Shown: positions 41,901 to 44,207 of the stretch, piece after piece
How the letters are laid out: each line of letters starts with the position of its first letter
Position numbering within the stretch: the first letter of the stretch is position 1
NCBI GenBank assembly: GCA_963921935.1
Contig: OY998180.1
Span: 195,155,044-195,219,043 of the forward strand
Source of the DNA: Galeruca laticollis
Taxonomy: Eukaryota > Arthropoda > Insecta > Coleoptera > Chrysomelidae
Reading direction: 5' to 3'
DNA length: 64,000 nt
Notes under the pieces: model-generated
The model's database searches: none
The model's input: the letters and a program-made list of their open reading frames with translations, nothing else
What the model was told of the DNA's origin: nothing
Program-made: the position numbers and the translations under genes

Positions 41901-44207
41901 AAGGCGAAAAAGACATATTTTAGCGTTCTGCGAAGGTCTTAAGGGCATTGGCGCATATCTCTGCTATTATTGGTCAGATTTTTATGGAACAAACGACATT
42001 ATGATTGTTAGATTATTATCATATACAGGATGTGCAAAAAATATGTCATTAGGGCATTAGCGCATATCTCTGCTATTATTGGTCAGATTTTTATGGAACA
42101 AACGACATTATGATTGCTAGATTTCACATACAGGATACTAGCTCTGTTGTTTATCTACTTGCGACATTGTTGTCATGGGATGTACTAAGCATAAATACTT
42201 CACGCTTGTCACACCATTCTATGGCAATTAGTGTGTAGTACGAAACGAAAACTCGCCCCTTTTTAATTTTTCTTCCATTTTAGGCATTTGCTTTCTGCTT
42301 TTGCGCACAGTACCACAAGCGTTAGTGCAACGGTCATATAACCATAAAAATAAATCAGGACTGCTATACCAATTGTCAATAAAGAATATGACCGTCGTCC
42401 AAGTAGGGCTGAAGGAGTGTAAACAACTACATCAAAAGATTTTCCGAAACGCGATTGCGCAGTTTCTGTGGTTGCTTCAGTATATATGAGAAAATCTAAT
42501 ATATACCCGTTAACTGCGTCACACAAGACAAACATTTTTATACCAAATCCGTGCCTTTTTGAGGGTATATATTTTTAAAAATAGCCTTCCCTTGAAAAGC
42601 ATTAGACTCTCCTCAATGTAAAAGATTCTCTAAATGTCGTTCTTGCATGAATTTACAATTTTGCGTAATTAATCATTGTCCCTTGCCAAATGATTGTCGG
42701 AAAAATGCATCATACTCAGGATCCCTAAAAACCGATCTTGTGACATTGTTTTTTTGAAAGCATGCATTTCTAATAACACATTCGTAGACCAGTACTATTG
42801 TATCTGAAGCTTTCTTACCCGCGCTATTAGAACATTTAGTGCTAAAAAACGATGTAATTCCTTTGCATCAGTGTCCTTCCATTGGTTCAATCTAGAACGT
42901 GCCCGGAGATGCCCCTCGTGTTCCACAACGAACTCATAAAATTTATTAGTTTCGCTAACTATAAAACCTGTTATCTCCTCCCCGAAAAAATTTTGAAAAC
43001 AATCATACTCTGAACAGTTATCAAAAAGATCCGGAATATTATGTCCAGAATTACTAGAGTTAAAAGGGAATATATACGGCACAGTGTTCACCTGTTCCCA
43101 GCGCAAGTTTTCGTCTATGTTCTTTGGCTCTTCCTCTGCACGTTCTTCCGCCTCAGCGCCTTCTGGTGAGGTTGATTGCTGTTCCAAAATTTGAGCTTCA
43201 ATCTCGTCAGCGGATGCATTCGATACATCCCCGGCTATAAAATCATATTCAGAGTCACTCTGTGTCAGGATTTCCTCTAATTCGGCAGTTGTATAATATG
43301 CCCCTCTTTTAAACGGTAAGGGCATATTTGACTTAGTTATTACGGAAAAAATACATAAATAATATTACTATTCCAGCACTATCAAACCAAAATAATTACC
43401 TTTTATTTCAATAATATTACTTTATTGTTTTTGTACTCCGCCATACTTTTCCATATGCTTTCCAGATACTACTAAACGTCACCCTTATGTTCCGGCACTA
43501 TTCACCCAAATTAATTGAGTTTTATTTTACAAATATGACTTATTTATTGATTTTTGTAGGCCGCGATACCATTCATTACACTCTTCAAACGTGCAAACGA
43601 TTCGCCCACTGCTTCAAAACCGGCCATCAGCTCAAACATGTCAAAAATAGAGAATAAATAATCTGACATTCTTTATACAGAAATATGCGTCCACAGCAGC
43701 GAAACGGCTAGACCTTTCGCAAAAATGCATAATCCGCAGCGAAAAGGTTAAGAGTCTGTCAACGAAATTGCCAATAAAGATGTTAAGTTGTCTAAAAAAA
43801 TTTGACATATCATGTTAACAGTGACCAATGTTTGACAGGACAACGTCTGCTGGGTTCATCTAGTAGCTTTATATACCAGGATTTTATTTCCTAACGACAT
43901 TTTTTATTTTCACTCTAGTAACCAAATATAGTTCTCTCATTTTTAGATCAGTCTGCTTTTGTTTTTTGATTATATGTTCCCTCCAAATTAATTTACTATC
44001 TAGTTGAATCCCACTATCAGAAAATGTAAATACACAGGGATTATTATAAATAATATCAAATTTATTTTCAGTGACTTTTCAAAGTTTGTTGATGATTCAT
44101 CAACAGATACGGCAAGTAATTCTGTTGATCCAAGTCCAAGACCATCGTCAAAATCTGCTCAACATCAACTGAAGAAAAATCAGAAGAAAAAAGGTAAAAG
44201 ACGTTAA
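660..44207 (+). CDS. Srp72: Signal recognition particle subunit SRP72, complete 10-exon coding gene
   Basis: SRP72 forms a heterodimer with SRP68 on SRP RNA and is needed to target ribosomes making secretory proteins to the ER. Ten exons join at GT-AG junctions with matching phases: 660-768, 827-944, 996-1257, 1312-1502, 28727-29195, 35607-35768, 35879-36037, 36094-36248, 39592-39801 and 44072-44207. They total 1971 nt (656 residues plus stop), close to the about 670 residues usual for the family. Residues 1 to about 490 are TPR-like helical repeats that bind SRP68. Residues about 545-595 are the basic SRP72 RNA-binding region, with the signature PDPERWLPKYER near 572. The C-terminus is a Ser/Pro and then Lys-rich tail ending KKKGKRR. 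The first ATG of the frame, at 660, is taken as the start. The coding exons show no breaks. The alignment is to recalled animal SRP72; splice sites are read by eye. Confidence 0.93.
1655..1803 (+). pseudogene. LINE reverse transcriptase fragment
   Basis: Around 1722-1803 the plus strand reads VAVFTDLKCAFETVDRCILIKK, recognisable as the second reverse transcriptase motif of Jockey/CR1-type LINEs (usually DLxKAFDTVDHxxLLxKL). A possible weak match to the preceding GFRxGxST motif lies about 60 bases upstream in a broken frame. Flanking frames are full of stops, so this is a short decayed scrap. The rest of 1800-2400 holds no feature I can support. Confidence 0.45.
2541..2889 (+). pseudogene. Harbinger transposase, N-terminal half
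   Basis: An open frame from 2541 encodes an acidic/Ser-rich leader and then KILNYVHNIALNYDDVDFKSHFRLNRNS, matching the start of HARBI1-like nucleases. A stop follows at 2763, but the homology continues in broken frames to SFCGILDHFG at the LINE insertion site. Its continuation resumes at 6231. Confidence 0.6.
2876..2889. repeat. Left copy of the 14-bp target duplication of the inserted LINE
   Basis: GATCATTTTGGATT occurs here and again at 6231-6244, directly flanking the minus-strand LINE. The poly(T) that follows is the LINE poly(A) tail read on the other strand. Removing the insertion restores the Harbinger reading SFCGILDHFGLSKGTLSPSF. Confidence 0.85.
2984..3457 (-). pseudogene. LINE ORF2 C-terminus (downstream piece of the split I/R1-like ORF2)
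   Basis: Two overlapping minus-strand frames (3436-3248 and 3244-2984) continue the RNase H protein: GPDPAYGVSYSAVRKTVSSW, then VGFITGHWIFNAHLQKMG and the Cys/His cluster CRMCGEAEETAKHVVFDC. The same order is seen in LINE G. A frame change near 3245 breaks the two parts. Confidence 0.7.
3458..5712 (+). mobile_element. CR1/Jockey-superfamily LINE copy D1, 5'-truncated
   Basis: This copy begins inside ORF2, in the C-terminal part of the endonuclease. It runs to a (TAC)n tail at 5699-5712. Host LINE sequence resumes at CTTTCTTGGC. CTTT is present on both sides, so the target duplication is at most a few bases. Its protein is closely similar to the nearly full-length minus-strand copy D2 in Srp72 intron 5. 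The coding frame is open from the left junction to the stop at 5551, unusually clean for this window, which suggests a recent insertion. Confidence 0.8.
3592..5553 (+). CDS. LINE D1 ORF2 remnant: reverse transcriptase, open for 653 residues
   Basis: The frame is open upstream of the ATG at 3592 to the truncation point, so that ATG is probably not the native start. After an endonuclease-RT linker (MPWYDDDIKKLSRDRDNAYK), the reverse transcriptase shows FRPINSLPFVEKLLE, QSGFRSKHSCESAIQ, VSLDLRRAFETVNRKILLKK, GVPQGSILGP and the catalytic HIFADDTLIS, then the thumb region (YLGFMLDNHLLF, LQKLQNRAMRII). There is no RNase H, as in CR1/Jockey families. It encodes no complete endonuclease, so it could not move on its own. 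Confidence 0.85.
   Translation: MPWYDDDIKKLSRDRDNAYKIFKSIPNNINWESYKHKRNAVVNLMKEKKNIYYYNEIDKNVKNPKLMWKTLKKLINPKQYNSNFSNGVYFENNGQSTLIRNNRELSEHFNEFFVNSISEMVSSIEDIKFICNIQECENHFSNFKTISLRELGLIIKNLENKGSTIYELNSQIVKNSFDVIGHVWCHFVNTSLETGVFPEELKTSIVTPVEKITNTNKSSEFRPINSLPFVEKLLESVVCQQLLEHIESNNLLFINQSGFRSKHSCESAIQLTVTKWKNNMSKNLYTIAVSLDLRRAFETVNRKILLKKLKRYGIGGKVLNWIKGYLTNRKQVTKIGDTISPPIEVKHGVPQGSILGPILFLIYINDIDKFVDCDYIHIFADDTLISVSDENLDRVLFKINSVLRSLNKYLKMNKLKLNVNKSKAMIITTPHKYNQISNDQISIEINNEQVEIVKEIKYLGFMLDNHLLFSGHFEYIKKKILKKLYFFSRVSQHLSLNSRITVYKTIIQPHFEYCPTLLYFFDLNKMSQLQKLQNRAMRIILRCNRMTPISMMLQTLELLKVERRLYYLVMTYIYKMINNLLPTYFCKYITFTNEIHTYNTRSQNSLYVSRQNHSYNVKSLFFKGFIHYNGLPENIKKSKSLSEFKRALTLYCK
5690..6217 (-). 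pseudogene. LINE RNase H domain (upstream piece of the split I/R1-like ORF2)
   Basis: The 175-residue frame carries the RNase H catalytic pattern D (WYTDGSK), E (FQAEIAALIE), D (VNTDSRSA) and a terminal D region (GNEGADECAKK). In LINE retrotransposition RNase H digests the RNA of the RNA/DNA hybrid. The last residues are read from the inserted neighbour's tail and are not native. The upstream reverse transcriptase is missing because the copy is 5'-truncated. Confidence 0.75.
6231..6945 (+). pseudogene. Harbinger transposase, catalytic half
   Basis: This resumes immediately after the LINE insertion: HFGLSKG, then in broken frames DMDKFVQDFNNLRRNAFPN, GCIDGTHISIKGNRN and VDGQARYMMPEFF. It ends in an open frame from 6610 with GDLAYPLNTFLMVPFKDKG, RRHKHFNKNLSSSRVVIENA and FGRLIGVFRRLKY. 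These match the DDE nuclease core of PIF/Harbinger transposases. The frame ends at 6943 near the family's usual C-terminus. Confidence 0.75.
7001..7689. other. Intronic spacer with no recognisable gene
   Basis: Between the Harbinger relic and the 3' end of LINE B, I see no supported coding region. A 76-codon plus-strand frame at 7292-7522 is hydrophobic and resembles nothing I know. A short AT-repeat lies at about 7255-7277. The stretch 7600-7690 may be the 3' UTR of LINE B. Confidence 0.5.
7712..8917 (-). pseudogene. LINE B ORF2, C-terminal part with RNase H
   Basis: The roughly 400-residue open part carries the reverse transcriptase thumb (SILDYGSVLYRSASKQSLK, ALRLCLGAMSTTP) and then RNase H with all four acidic positions visible: TIYTDASKTTKG, FSAEAAGIMKALE, ILTDSLSVIQ and GNEKADQLAK. 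It ends with a C-terminal Cys cluster (CTACNVIGDLDHIFFEC). The first dozen residues of the open frame (MYIYIYIY) come from the adjacent TA repeat and are not native. The ORF ends normally at 7712. Confidence 0.8.
8905..8950. repeat. Target duplication copy plus (TA)n tract at the LINE C 3' end
   Basis: TGGACCTTATATA at 8905-8917 repeats the sequence at 13313-13326, on the other side of LINE C. It is followed by about 25 bases of TA repeat and a T-run, which is the LINE C poly(A)/(TA)n tail on the minus strand. The TA repeat may have grown by slippage from the TATATA in the target. Confidence 0.8.
9076..11757 (-). pseudogene. LINE C ORF2: endonuclease and reverse transcriptase
   Basis: The first part (11757 to about 11020) is an APE-type endonuclease: IKIAEWNANGLPQHKNEVEL, LLISESHFT, AAVYCPPRYN, GGDFNSKH and SSDHSPI. 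The second (10928-10452) is the endonuclease-RT linker. The third (10374-9076) is the reverse transcriptase, with YRPISLLPMVSKILERLLLQ, FGFRKEHSTVQQVHR, AAFLDISQAFDKVWH, SGVPQGSVLGPLLY and catalytic TFADDTAVL, then the thumb GVHLDSKLNWKEHILKK. It has no RNase H, as expected for the Jockey clade. Parts 1 and 3 share a frame; part 2 is shifted, so one indel near 11020 and another near 10460 are the main defects. ORF2 starts 20 bp before ORF1 ends. Confidence 0.85.
11738..13144 (-). pseudogene. LINE C ORF1: gag-like RNA-binding protein with CCHC knuckles, one nonsense codon
   Basis: The frame runs from ATG at 13144 to 11738, broken only by TAA at 12485-12487 (HTY*PKEERAYRIVIKQL). The N-terminus is Gln/Pro-rich and disordered-looking. 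The middle matches the RRM-like region of Jockey gags. Near the C-terminus come three zinc knuckles: CMRCQQYGHSRSYC, CVKCGGAHNTTAC and CALCDGAHPANYKGC. Gag coats the element RNA. A Gln codon (CAA to TAA) is the simplest origin of the stop, which is inference. Confidence 0.85.
13313..13326. repeat. Right copy of the LINE C target duplication
   Basis: TGGACCTTATATAT at 13313-13326 matches 8905-8917 on the far side of LINE C. On the minus strand it lies within the LINE B codons for AYIRSI, so the insertion site is inside the LINE B ORF2 coding region. Confidence 0.8.
13313..15540 (-). pseudogene. LINE B ORF2, endonuclease and reverse transcriptase part
   Basis: The endonuclease half is seen in two frames: DDGYGGTAILIKV, ILSVYCPPKIS and GDFNAHNRTW (15510-15205), then NSAVDLTLSTPY and LGSDHFPILI (from 15247). 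A frameshift near 15230 separates them. The reverse transcriptase follows with YRVISLLACLLKTFKRILKN, YGFRKGYGTMDAVSQLVTDI, AIILDVKGAYDSVEIPIL, RGLPQGSVLAPLLFN and catalytic LIQYADDFVIHVK, then YLGVTLDNKLNWKPYIE. The frame ends prematurely where LINE C inserted, after FYKAYIRSS. Confidence 0.85.
15690..17096 (-). pseudogene. LINE B ORF1: gag-like protein with zinc knuckles
   Basis: The frame starts MSSADPPDKGG at 17096, meets one TGA near 16818, and continues in the same frame from 16811 to 15960. It then shifts frame near 15970 to the C-terminal piece (15908-15690). The middle has the gag fold typical of these LINEs (KGVIKEVDTTFSDEYLLENI, RQTVLVSFGGNVLPPFV), followed by CCHC knuckles CYNCLRYGHVAKQC and CINCSKKKEEN...C, and CFYCKSNDHKTIHKKC. 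The same protein family, more decayed, is seen in LINE F ORF1 (45238 and 49480-50270). Confidence 0.8.
17838..18766 (-). repeat. Satellite-bearing composite element, copy 1 (four 174-bp monomers)
   Basis: The word GCTAACAAAC recurs at 17932, 18107, 18281 and 18454, giving spacings of 175, 174 and 173 bp. Monomers share GGAGGCTGTATCGTGCTAAC, a TGGCTCTGGTGAGCTGAAAA segment and CAATCATAAAATT. On one side is a GACGACGAC run (about 18601-18615) followed by a conserved 5' block ending at CCGCCAACC (minus strand). On the other is a conserved 3' block ending CCGTTTATTTT (minus strand). The same blocks flank the same satellite at 33.8-34.1 kb and 34.9-35.5 kb, so this is a mobile or dispersed unit and not a simple local array. 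Confidence 0.75.
18950..20370 (-). pseudogene. Degraded transposase-like protein of unknown family
   Basis: Read on the minus strand in shifting frames: INIVFPDNVECKSEKVEYQ, MIDKDQMISYYQWVRVKEKY, KIGKKIVEKTVELAVEIFEN, SIRSLKENLDQKEILIHCD, ISENYNLK, FHFGGSRQQITIHTVVVYTS, CLKHDAGAIWAHLNPIIEQF. The longest intact piece (19862-19428) contains FLSDSPSTQYRNKQMFSFM, WNYHEASHGKGTPVGIRGV and HIMAWGP. It ends in broken frames with RYSLGDLSRNDSNSSDSDV. The two conserved Asp motifs and the HGKG segment suggest a DDE/RNase H-fold nuclease, but that is inference. At least one stop (ENYNLK*) and several shifts make it inactive. Confidence 0.5.
20640..21320. other. Intronic stretch without a recognised gene
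   Basis: AT-rich sequence with no supported coding region. The only notable items are the GGGAATGACG motif copies at 20615-20624 and 20995-21007, shared with the unassigned transposon to the left. Confidence 0.5.
21321..21536 (-). pseudogene. Myb/SANT-like DNA-binding domain fragment
   Basis: The minus-strand frame reads MQFKWSDISIKLLLNCRLGQ, then KLWNQIAAEMKKVGNYNVSG and NDCNNKYRNLITNYRHNKD. The spaced aromatic residues and the CxNKYRNLxxxYR helix match the Myb/SANT-like (MADF/trihelix-type) domain found in accessory proteins of PIF/Harbinger transposons and in some host regulators. Only one domain is present, with no frame on either side. A transposon origin is favoured by the intronic setting and by the Harbinger relic at 2.4-7.0 kb. 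Confidence 0.5.
22084..22297. repeat. Left outer arm of the mariner, itself bounded by CAGGGTG...CACCCTG
   Basis: The outermost 212 bp of the left terminal repeat begin TACAGGGTG and end CACCCTGTA (22289-22297). The arm is thus a short palindromically ended block resembling a miniature mariner. The right arm (23810-24025) is its inverted counterpart, starting TACAGGGTG at 23810. Confidence 0.75.
22509..23565 (-). pseudogene. Mariner-like transposase with DD41D-type spacing, one frameshift
   Basis: The N-terminal helix-turn-helix half runs from MQYTAQEKS at 23565 (TIKTWLTKFRNTASISRKRR; ISIRKIASNLEMDKTKVFRV). The catalytic part shows the first Asp in IIMSDEAAFHI, the second in VYFQQDGAPLHYS and the third in SPDLTVPDFFIWG. 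Forty-one residues separate the second and third acidic residues, the spacing described for the rosa-like DD41D group of mariners. A one-base indel near 22985 puts the two overlapping frames (23565-22966 and 23012-22509) out of register at SPKG|VVWCAVSRE. Otherwise the roughly 350-residue protein is complete, ending IDQEGRHIEHLF. Confidence 0.85.
24160..25367 (+). pseudogene. LINE E reverse transcriptase
   Basis: Three frames carry consecutive motifs: SLASCLMKTVERMIKARLNH, LGFRNGCSINENIGYLVSE, AIFVDLENAYDNVDLTIMYN and GLTQGSILSP (24206-24592); catalytic VIQYADDICIYH, KRKSQACIFTRKR and YLGIWLDQKLLWKTHI (24601-25089); ALRSTP and the C-terminal thumb (25053-25367). A stop with a small deletion at 24590 removes the residues between GSILSP and IYTMDLEN. 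The protein cannot be made whole. Confidence 0.8.
25466..26377 (+). pseudogene. LINE E RNase H and C-terminal zinc-like region
   Basis: RNase H motifs are IIFTDASKMENKVACAVFD, SIFSAELVAILEAIKYIKA and IASDGKSSIESI in the first frame. The fourth region (WIKAHCGIKENEKADEAAK) is split between frames near 25840-25905. The last frame (26123-26377) has MRFNHALVPSYLYKI and CACGEVGNLEHVILNC, equivalent to the C-terminal Cys cluster of LINE B, and ends at 26377 near the normal stop. Confidence 0.75.
26467..26496. repeat. (AC)n microsatellite
   Basis: About 30 bases of CA dinucleotide repeat with one G interruption, just past the 3' end of LINE E. It may derive from that element's tail. Confidence 0.8.
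26742..26850. repeat. 43-bp tandem repeat, about 2.5 copies
   Basis: The unit contains TGAATTTGAGTGAAGATTAC, then TTCGATG and TAACGACGACTCA. It begins at 26742, 26785 and 26828. The third copy is partial and diverges after GTGAAGA. A looser repeat, GTGTTTCGACTTGATGAG, occurs upstream at about 26502 and 26662. Confidence 0.75.
26851..28640. other. Intron 4 stretch without a recognised gene
   Basis: I find no family match in either strand. A 93-codon plus-strand frame at 27848-28129 and a 72-codon minus-strand frame at 28126-28344 have no motifs I recognise. The sequence is AT-rich and probably decayed transposon DNA, perhaps the interior of the bracketing hAT-like element. Confidence 0.5.
28727..29195 (+). 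CDS. Srp72: Srp72 coding exon 5
   Basis: After acceptor TTTTAG, the exon completes the split codon from exon 4 and reads IQLGYVYQKQGRVKESQQLY, LDDIALMAVASNNIVCINKE and QNLFDSKKKMKVALNDNLSF. It ends ...CIAQIYLMQ before donor GTAAGTAA. The NNIVxINKEQNLFDSKKK segment is strongly conserved in SRP72. It joins exon 4 in phase across the 27.2-kb intron 1503-28726. It ends in phase 0 and covers residues about 227-383. Confidence 0.93.
29400..29720 (+). pseudogene. Ty1/Copia RNase H fragment
   Basis: The plus strand reads YPIHWKMLKRVFQYLRGTIS, TGIHFNRKNQLVAYSDSDYV and GDRLRSL. The motif order (KRVLRYLKGT, then YSDADYAGD) and the decayed STAEAEY segment (TSTAEVDYRAA by frame change near 29630) are those of the Copia RNase H. 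No long terminal repeats, integrase or reverse transcriptase are nearby. This is an isolated scrap in Srp72 intron 5, ending where the satellite unit begins. Confidence 0.7.
29719..29838 (+). repeat. 174-bp satellite monomer, left part, cut by LINE D2
   Basis: The sequence from AAATTTGGGTTTGTTAGC through GATTGGATATTGTTCAGGGC to GCAGCTCAC is one satellite monomer in the orientation opposite to that at 17.9-18.6 kb. It stops at CAGCTCAC (29838). The continuation of the monomer is found at 33807, on the other side of LINE D2. Confidence 0.75.
30050..32780 (-). pseudogene. LINE D2 ORF2: endonuclease and reverse transcriptase, one internal deletion
   Basis: The endonuclease half (32780-31764) has PAIILLSESRTTREI, SRHTGGVIMYIRSDIHFS, VIGNLYHSPSGSH, LTGDFNLDFL, TLIDHVLTN and FTDHSVITVKCF. 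The reverse transcriptase half (31711-30050) has FRSINSLPFVEKVLESVVYQ, NQSGFRSKHSCESAIQ, HGVPQGSILGPLLFL and HIFADDTLISVSD. Comparison with D1 shows that about a dozen codons (around MWKTLKKLI) are missing near 31780 and the frame changes there. Otherwise the protein aligns along its full length. The start at 32780 may be internal, since the usual N-terminal endonuclease strand is only partly present. Confidence 0.85.
32838..33665 (-). CDS. LINE D2 ORF1: PHD-like zinc finger and coiled coil
   Basis: An intact 275-residue frame. Near the N-terminus is a Cys/His cluster, KCTTCKVNLSDKDKLVTCDS, then CHAVFHATDGC, like the PHD/RING-type finger seen in ORF1 of CR1-type LINEs. Residues about 75-125 form a Lys/Glu/Leu-rich coiled coil (LKNEVNILKNEKKILEEQVQ). 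The C-terminal half (NNIMVFNVNESATANRNERI, FKLIRTGKYDGRKTRPIKVI) resembles the RRM-like RNA-binding region of L1/CR1 ORF1 proteins. It probably coats the element RNA. It ends 58 bases before ORF2. Confidence 0.8.
   Translation of the reverse strand: MISNIYTSFDVSIGVPNFITKMGDKCTTCKVNLSDKDKLVTCDSCHAVFHATDGCTNLAASEFTAVILQNCRMAFKKIPLLLRHMADLKNDVKDLKNEVNILKNEKKILEEQVQKIKNSEMTSTDMEEVMNEVDERRKRPNNIMVFNVNESATANRNERIEEEKRTIREVLSNVNITLNDFKLIRTGKYDGRKTRPIKVILEYNEAVLNILKNRKKITEKIPSIKIFADQTVKQREYYKQLKSKLNELVAAGDNSNIIKYVNGVPKIVNKDLSKH
33807..34085 (+). repeat. Satellite-bearing composite element, copy 2 (right part)
   Basis: This continues the monomer cut at 29838: CAGTACAATGTGTCC, then GAGAAATTTCGGTTTGTTAG, GATTGGATATTGTTCAGGGC, a further partial monomer and the conserved 3' block ending AAACCCGTTTATTTT at about 34083. 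Together with 29719-29838 it formed one array before the LINE inserted. Confidence 0.7.
34086..34877 (+). pseudogene. Tc1/mariner-like N-terminal transposase scrap within a spacer
   Basis: At about 34480-34730, broken plus-strand frames read ITAKSRTCC, CIYRILQEYWQN and then DDFDRQSIRTKVHQYFFRNE. This resembles the HTH plus DDFDK-xxxRRxxHxFY region at the N-terminus of insect DDE_3 (Tc1-like) transposases. No catalytic domain follows. The rest of this spacer in Srp72 intron 5 shows nothing I can name. Confidence 0.4.
34878..35505 (+). repeat. Satellite-bearing composite element, copy 3, with its 5' block duplicated
   Basis: The 5' block starts TTATCCGCCAACCCTATCTA at 34881, followed by AGAAAAGTATTGGTTTGC and GGGTTTTTAGATAAAAAG. 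A segment of about 180 bp containing the end of this block is repeated in tandem at about 34935-35115 and 35115-35280. One to two 174-bp monomers follow (35281-35465), then the 3' block TTTAATCTTTAAAACCG ending at about 35505. Its order is the mirror of copy 1, confirming a defined unit with fixed ends. Confidence 0.75.
35607..36248 (+). CDS. Srp72: Srp72 coding exons 6-8
   Basis: Exon 6 (35607-35768, phase 0 to 0) reads GEKLEACQVLENIGESRYKP and GIVGALTTLYLGAGQEETAL. Exon 7 (35879-36037, phase 0 to 0) reads VHGVNLSNMWRQAAEFHIKK and ANSLEELLQSNKNDTKLIAQ. Both are TPR-type helix pairs. Exon 8 (36094-36248, ends phase 2) reads FDEPKALKYSNQLISVDEIA and links the helical part to the basic RNA-binding region. 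The introns are 110 bp and 56 bp. Acceptors are TTTTAG, TTTCAG and TTCCAG; donors are GTATTA, GTAAAT and GTAAGT. Confidence 0.92.
36695..38270 (+). CDS. LINE reverse transcriptase, open for about 525 residues
   Basis: The frame opens at 36645, but its first 15 or so residues are antisense host-Jockey sequence, so the apparent N-terminus is chimeric. Native protein starts at about VHINGKITQNKYEIANLFAT. Reverse transcriptase motifs are NYRPVTVQTVICKVIEKCIY, QHGFLPGRSTESASVALLNF, ALFFDLSKAFDSVRADIAIN, IGVPQGSILGPLIFLLYIND and catalytic LILYADDTTLAID, then the thumb FLGTYLDKDMSWNTHINHIC. There is no RNase H and no endonuclease. The open frame suggests a fairly recent insertion. Confidence 0.8.
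36695..38490 (+). mobile_element. 5'-truncated CR1/Jockey-superfamily LINE nested in the intron-8 Jockey copy
   Basis: The host Jockey reads VMLKPFIWTYGMQL across the site once this segment is removed, which fixes the limits at about 36695 and 38490. The 3' end carries AATAAA and a (TTA)n tail at 38470-38488. The family differs from D1/D2: its reverse transcriptase shares the general motifs but little else. I could not identify a clear target duplication. Confidence 0.75.
39592..39801 (+). CDS. Srp72: Srp72 coding exon 9: the SRP72 RNA-binding region
   Basis: After acceptor TTTTAG, the exon reads STPRDELQKKTRKHKKRKGK, LPKNCDLSVAP, PDPERWLPKYER and FRKKRDRRSKEVIKGSQGTA. This is the hallmark SRP72 RNA-binding motif, a Lys/Arg cluster followed by an invariant PDPERWLP. 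An in-frame TAG overlaps the donor, but splicing at TA|GTAAGA (39801/39802) removes it and keeps the frame. It covers residues about 542-611. Confidence 0.93.
40164..40690 (-). pseudogene. Degraded acidic open region, unidentified
   Basis: On the minus strand, one frame change and four or five stops interrupt an otherwise protein-like stretch: PQALNLVKPVFEAKSNEL, DYSNLQGETIFSICTTEKHV, TEHFVVNEIPELTKNLKANL, then MSQKVLKATSSTMQNCHNQI and IDDRSNPFEPIDTHYSESEK. A TTTTTCAG acceptor-like site precedes it. It could be a decayed transposon exon or a host pseudogene fragment. I do not recognise the family. Confidence 0.3.
40691..41449. other. Intron 9 stretch without a recognised gene
   Basis: AT-rich DNA with only short chance frames on both strands. 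Nothing is supported. Confidence 0.5.
41458..43325 (-). pseudogene. piggyBac transposase, heavily broken
   Basis: The N-terminal piece has an acidic leader (LTQSDSEYDFIAG) and the helical domain with FFGEEITGFIVSETNKFYEF and LHRFLALNVLIARVRKLQIQ. The middle piece has FVLCDAVNGYILDFLIYTEA, equivalent to the catalytic-core strand that follows the first Asp. The C-terminal piece has RQITKPECIIVYNKRMGAV, equivalent to the YNxxMGGVD motif, where the catalytic Asp is lost. No complete active site remains. The family call rests on this motif order and the TTAA end. Confidence 0.6.
41943..42160. repeat. 109-bp tandem duplication inside the piggyBac relic
   Basis: GGGCATTGGCGCATATCTCT at 41943 and GGGCATTAGCGCATATCTCT at 42052 start two nearly identical units. 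Both contain GGTCAGATTTTTATGGAACA and ACGACATTATGATTG. The copies differ at a few positions near their ends. The duplication lies within the transposase region and helps disable it. Confidence 0.8.
43840..44015 (-). pseudogene. Jockey (LINE C family) reverse transcriptase scrap
   Basis: The minus strand reads GIQLDSKLIWREHIIKKQKQ and TDLKMRELYLVTR, followed by broken frames with LVYKAT. It matches LINE C at GVHLDSKLNWKEHILKKRKQ, the reverse transcriptase thumb. It lies immediately before the acceptor of Srp72 exon 10. Confidence 0.65.
44072..44207 (+). CDS. Srp72: Srp72 coding exon 10, C-terminal tail and stop
   Basis: After acceptor TTTTCAG, the exon completes a Tyr codon and reads DFSKFVDDSSTDTASNSVDP, SPRPSSKSAQHQLKKNQ and KKKGKRR, then TAA at 44205-44207. 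A Ser/Pro stretch followed by a Lys/Arg-rich end is typical of SRP72 C-termini. Confidence 0.9.

Larger units (their letters stand above)
41450..43747 (-). mobile_element. piggyBac-family transposon relic in intron 9
   Basis: The right end, minus strand CCTTTTCGCTGCGG, abuts TTAA at 43748-43751, the target site of piggyBac elements. The minus-strand transposase pieces follow in order: N-terminal acidic part (43325-42795), middle (42535-42263) and C-terminal part (41841-41458). Numerous stops and a duplicated segment of about 109 bp break it. The matching left end with TTAA was not found, so the left limit is approximate. Confidence 0.65.
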
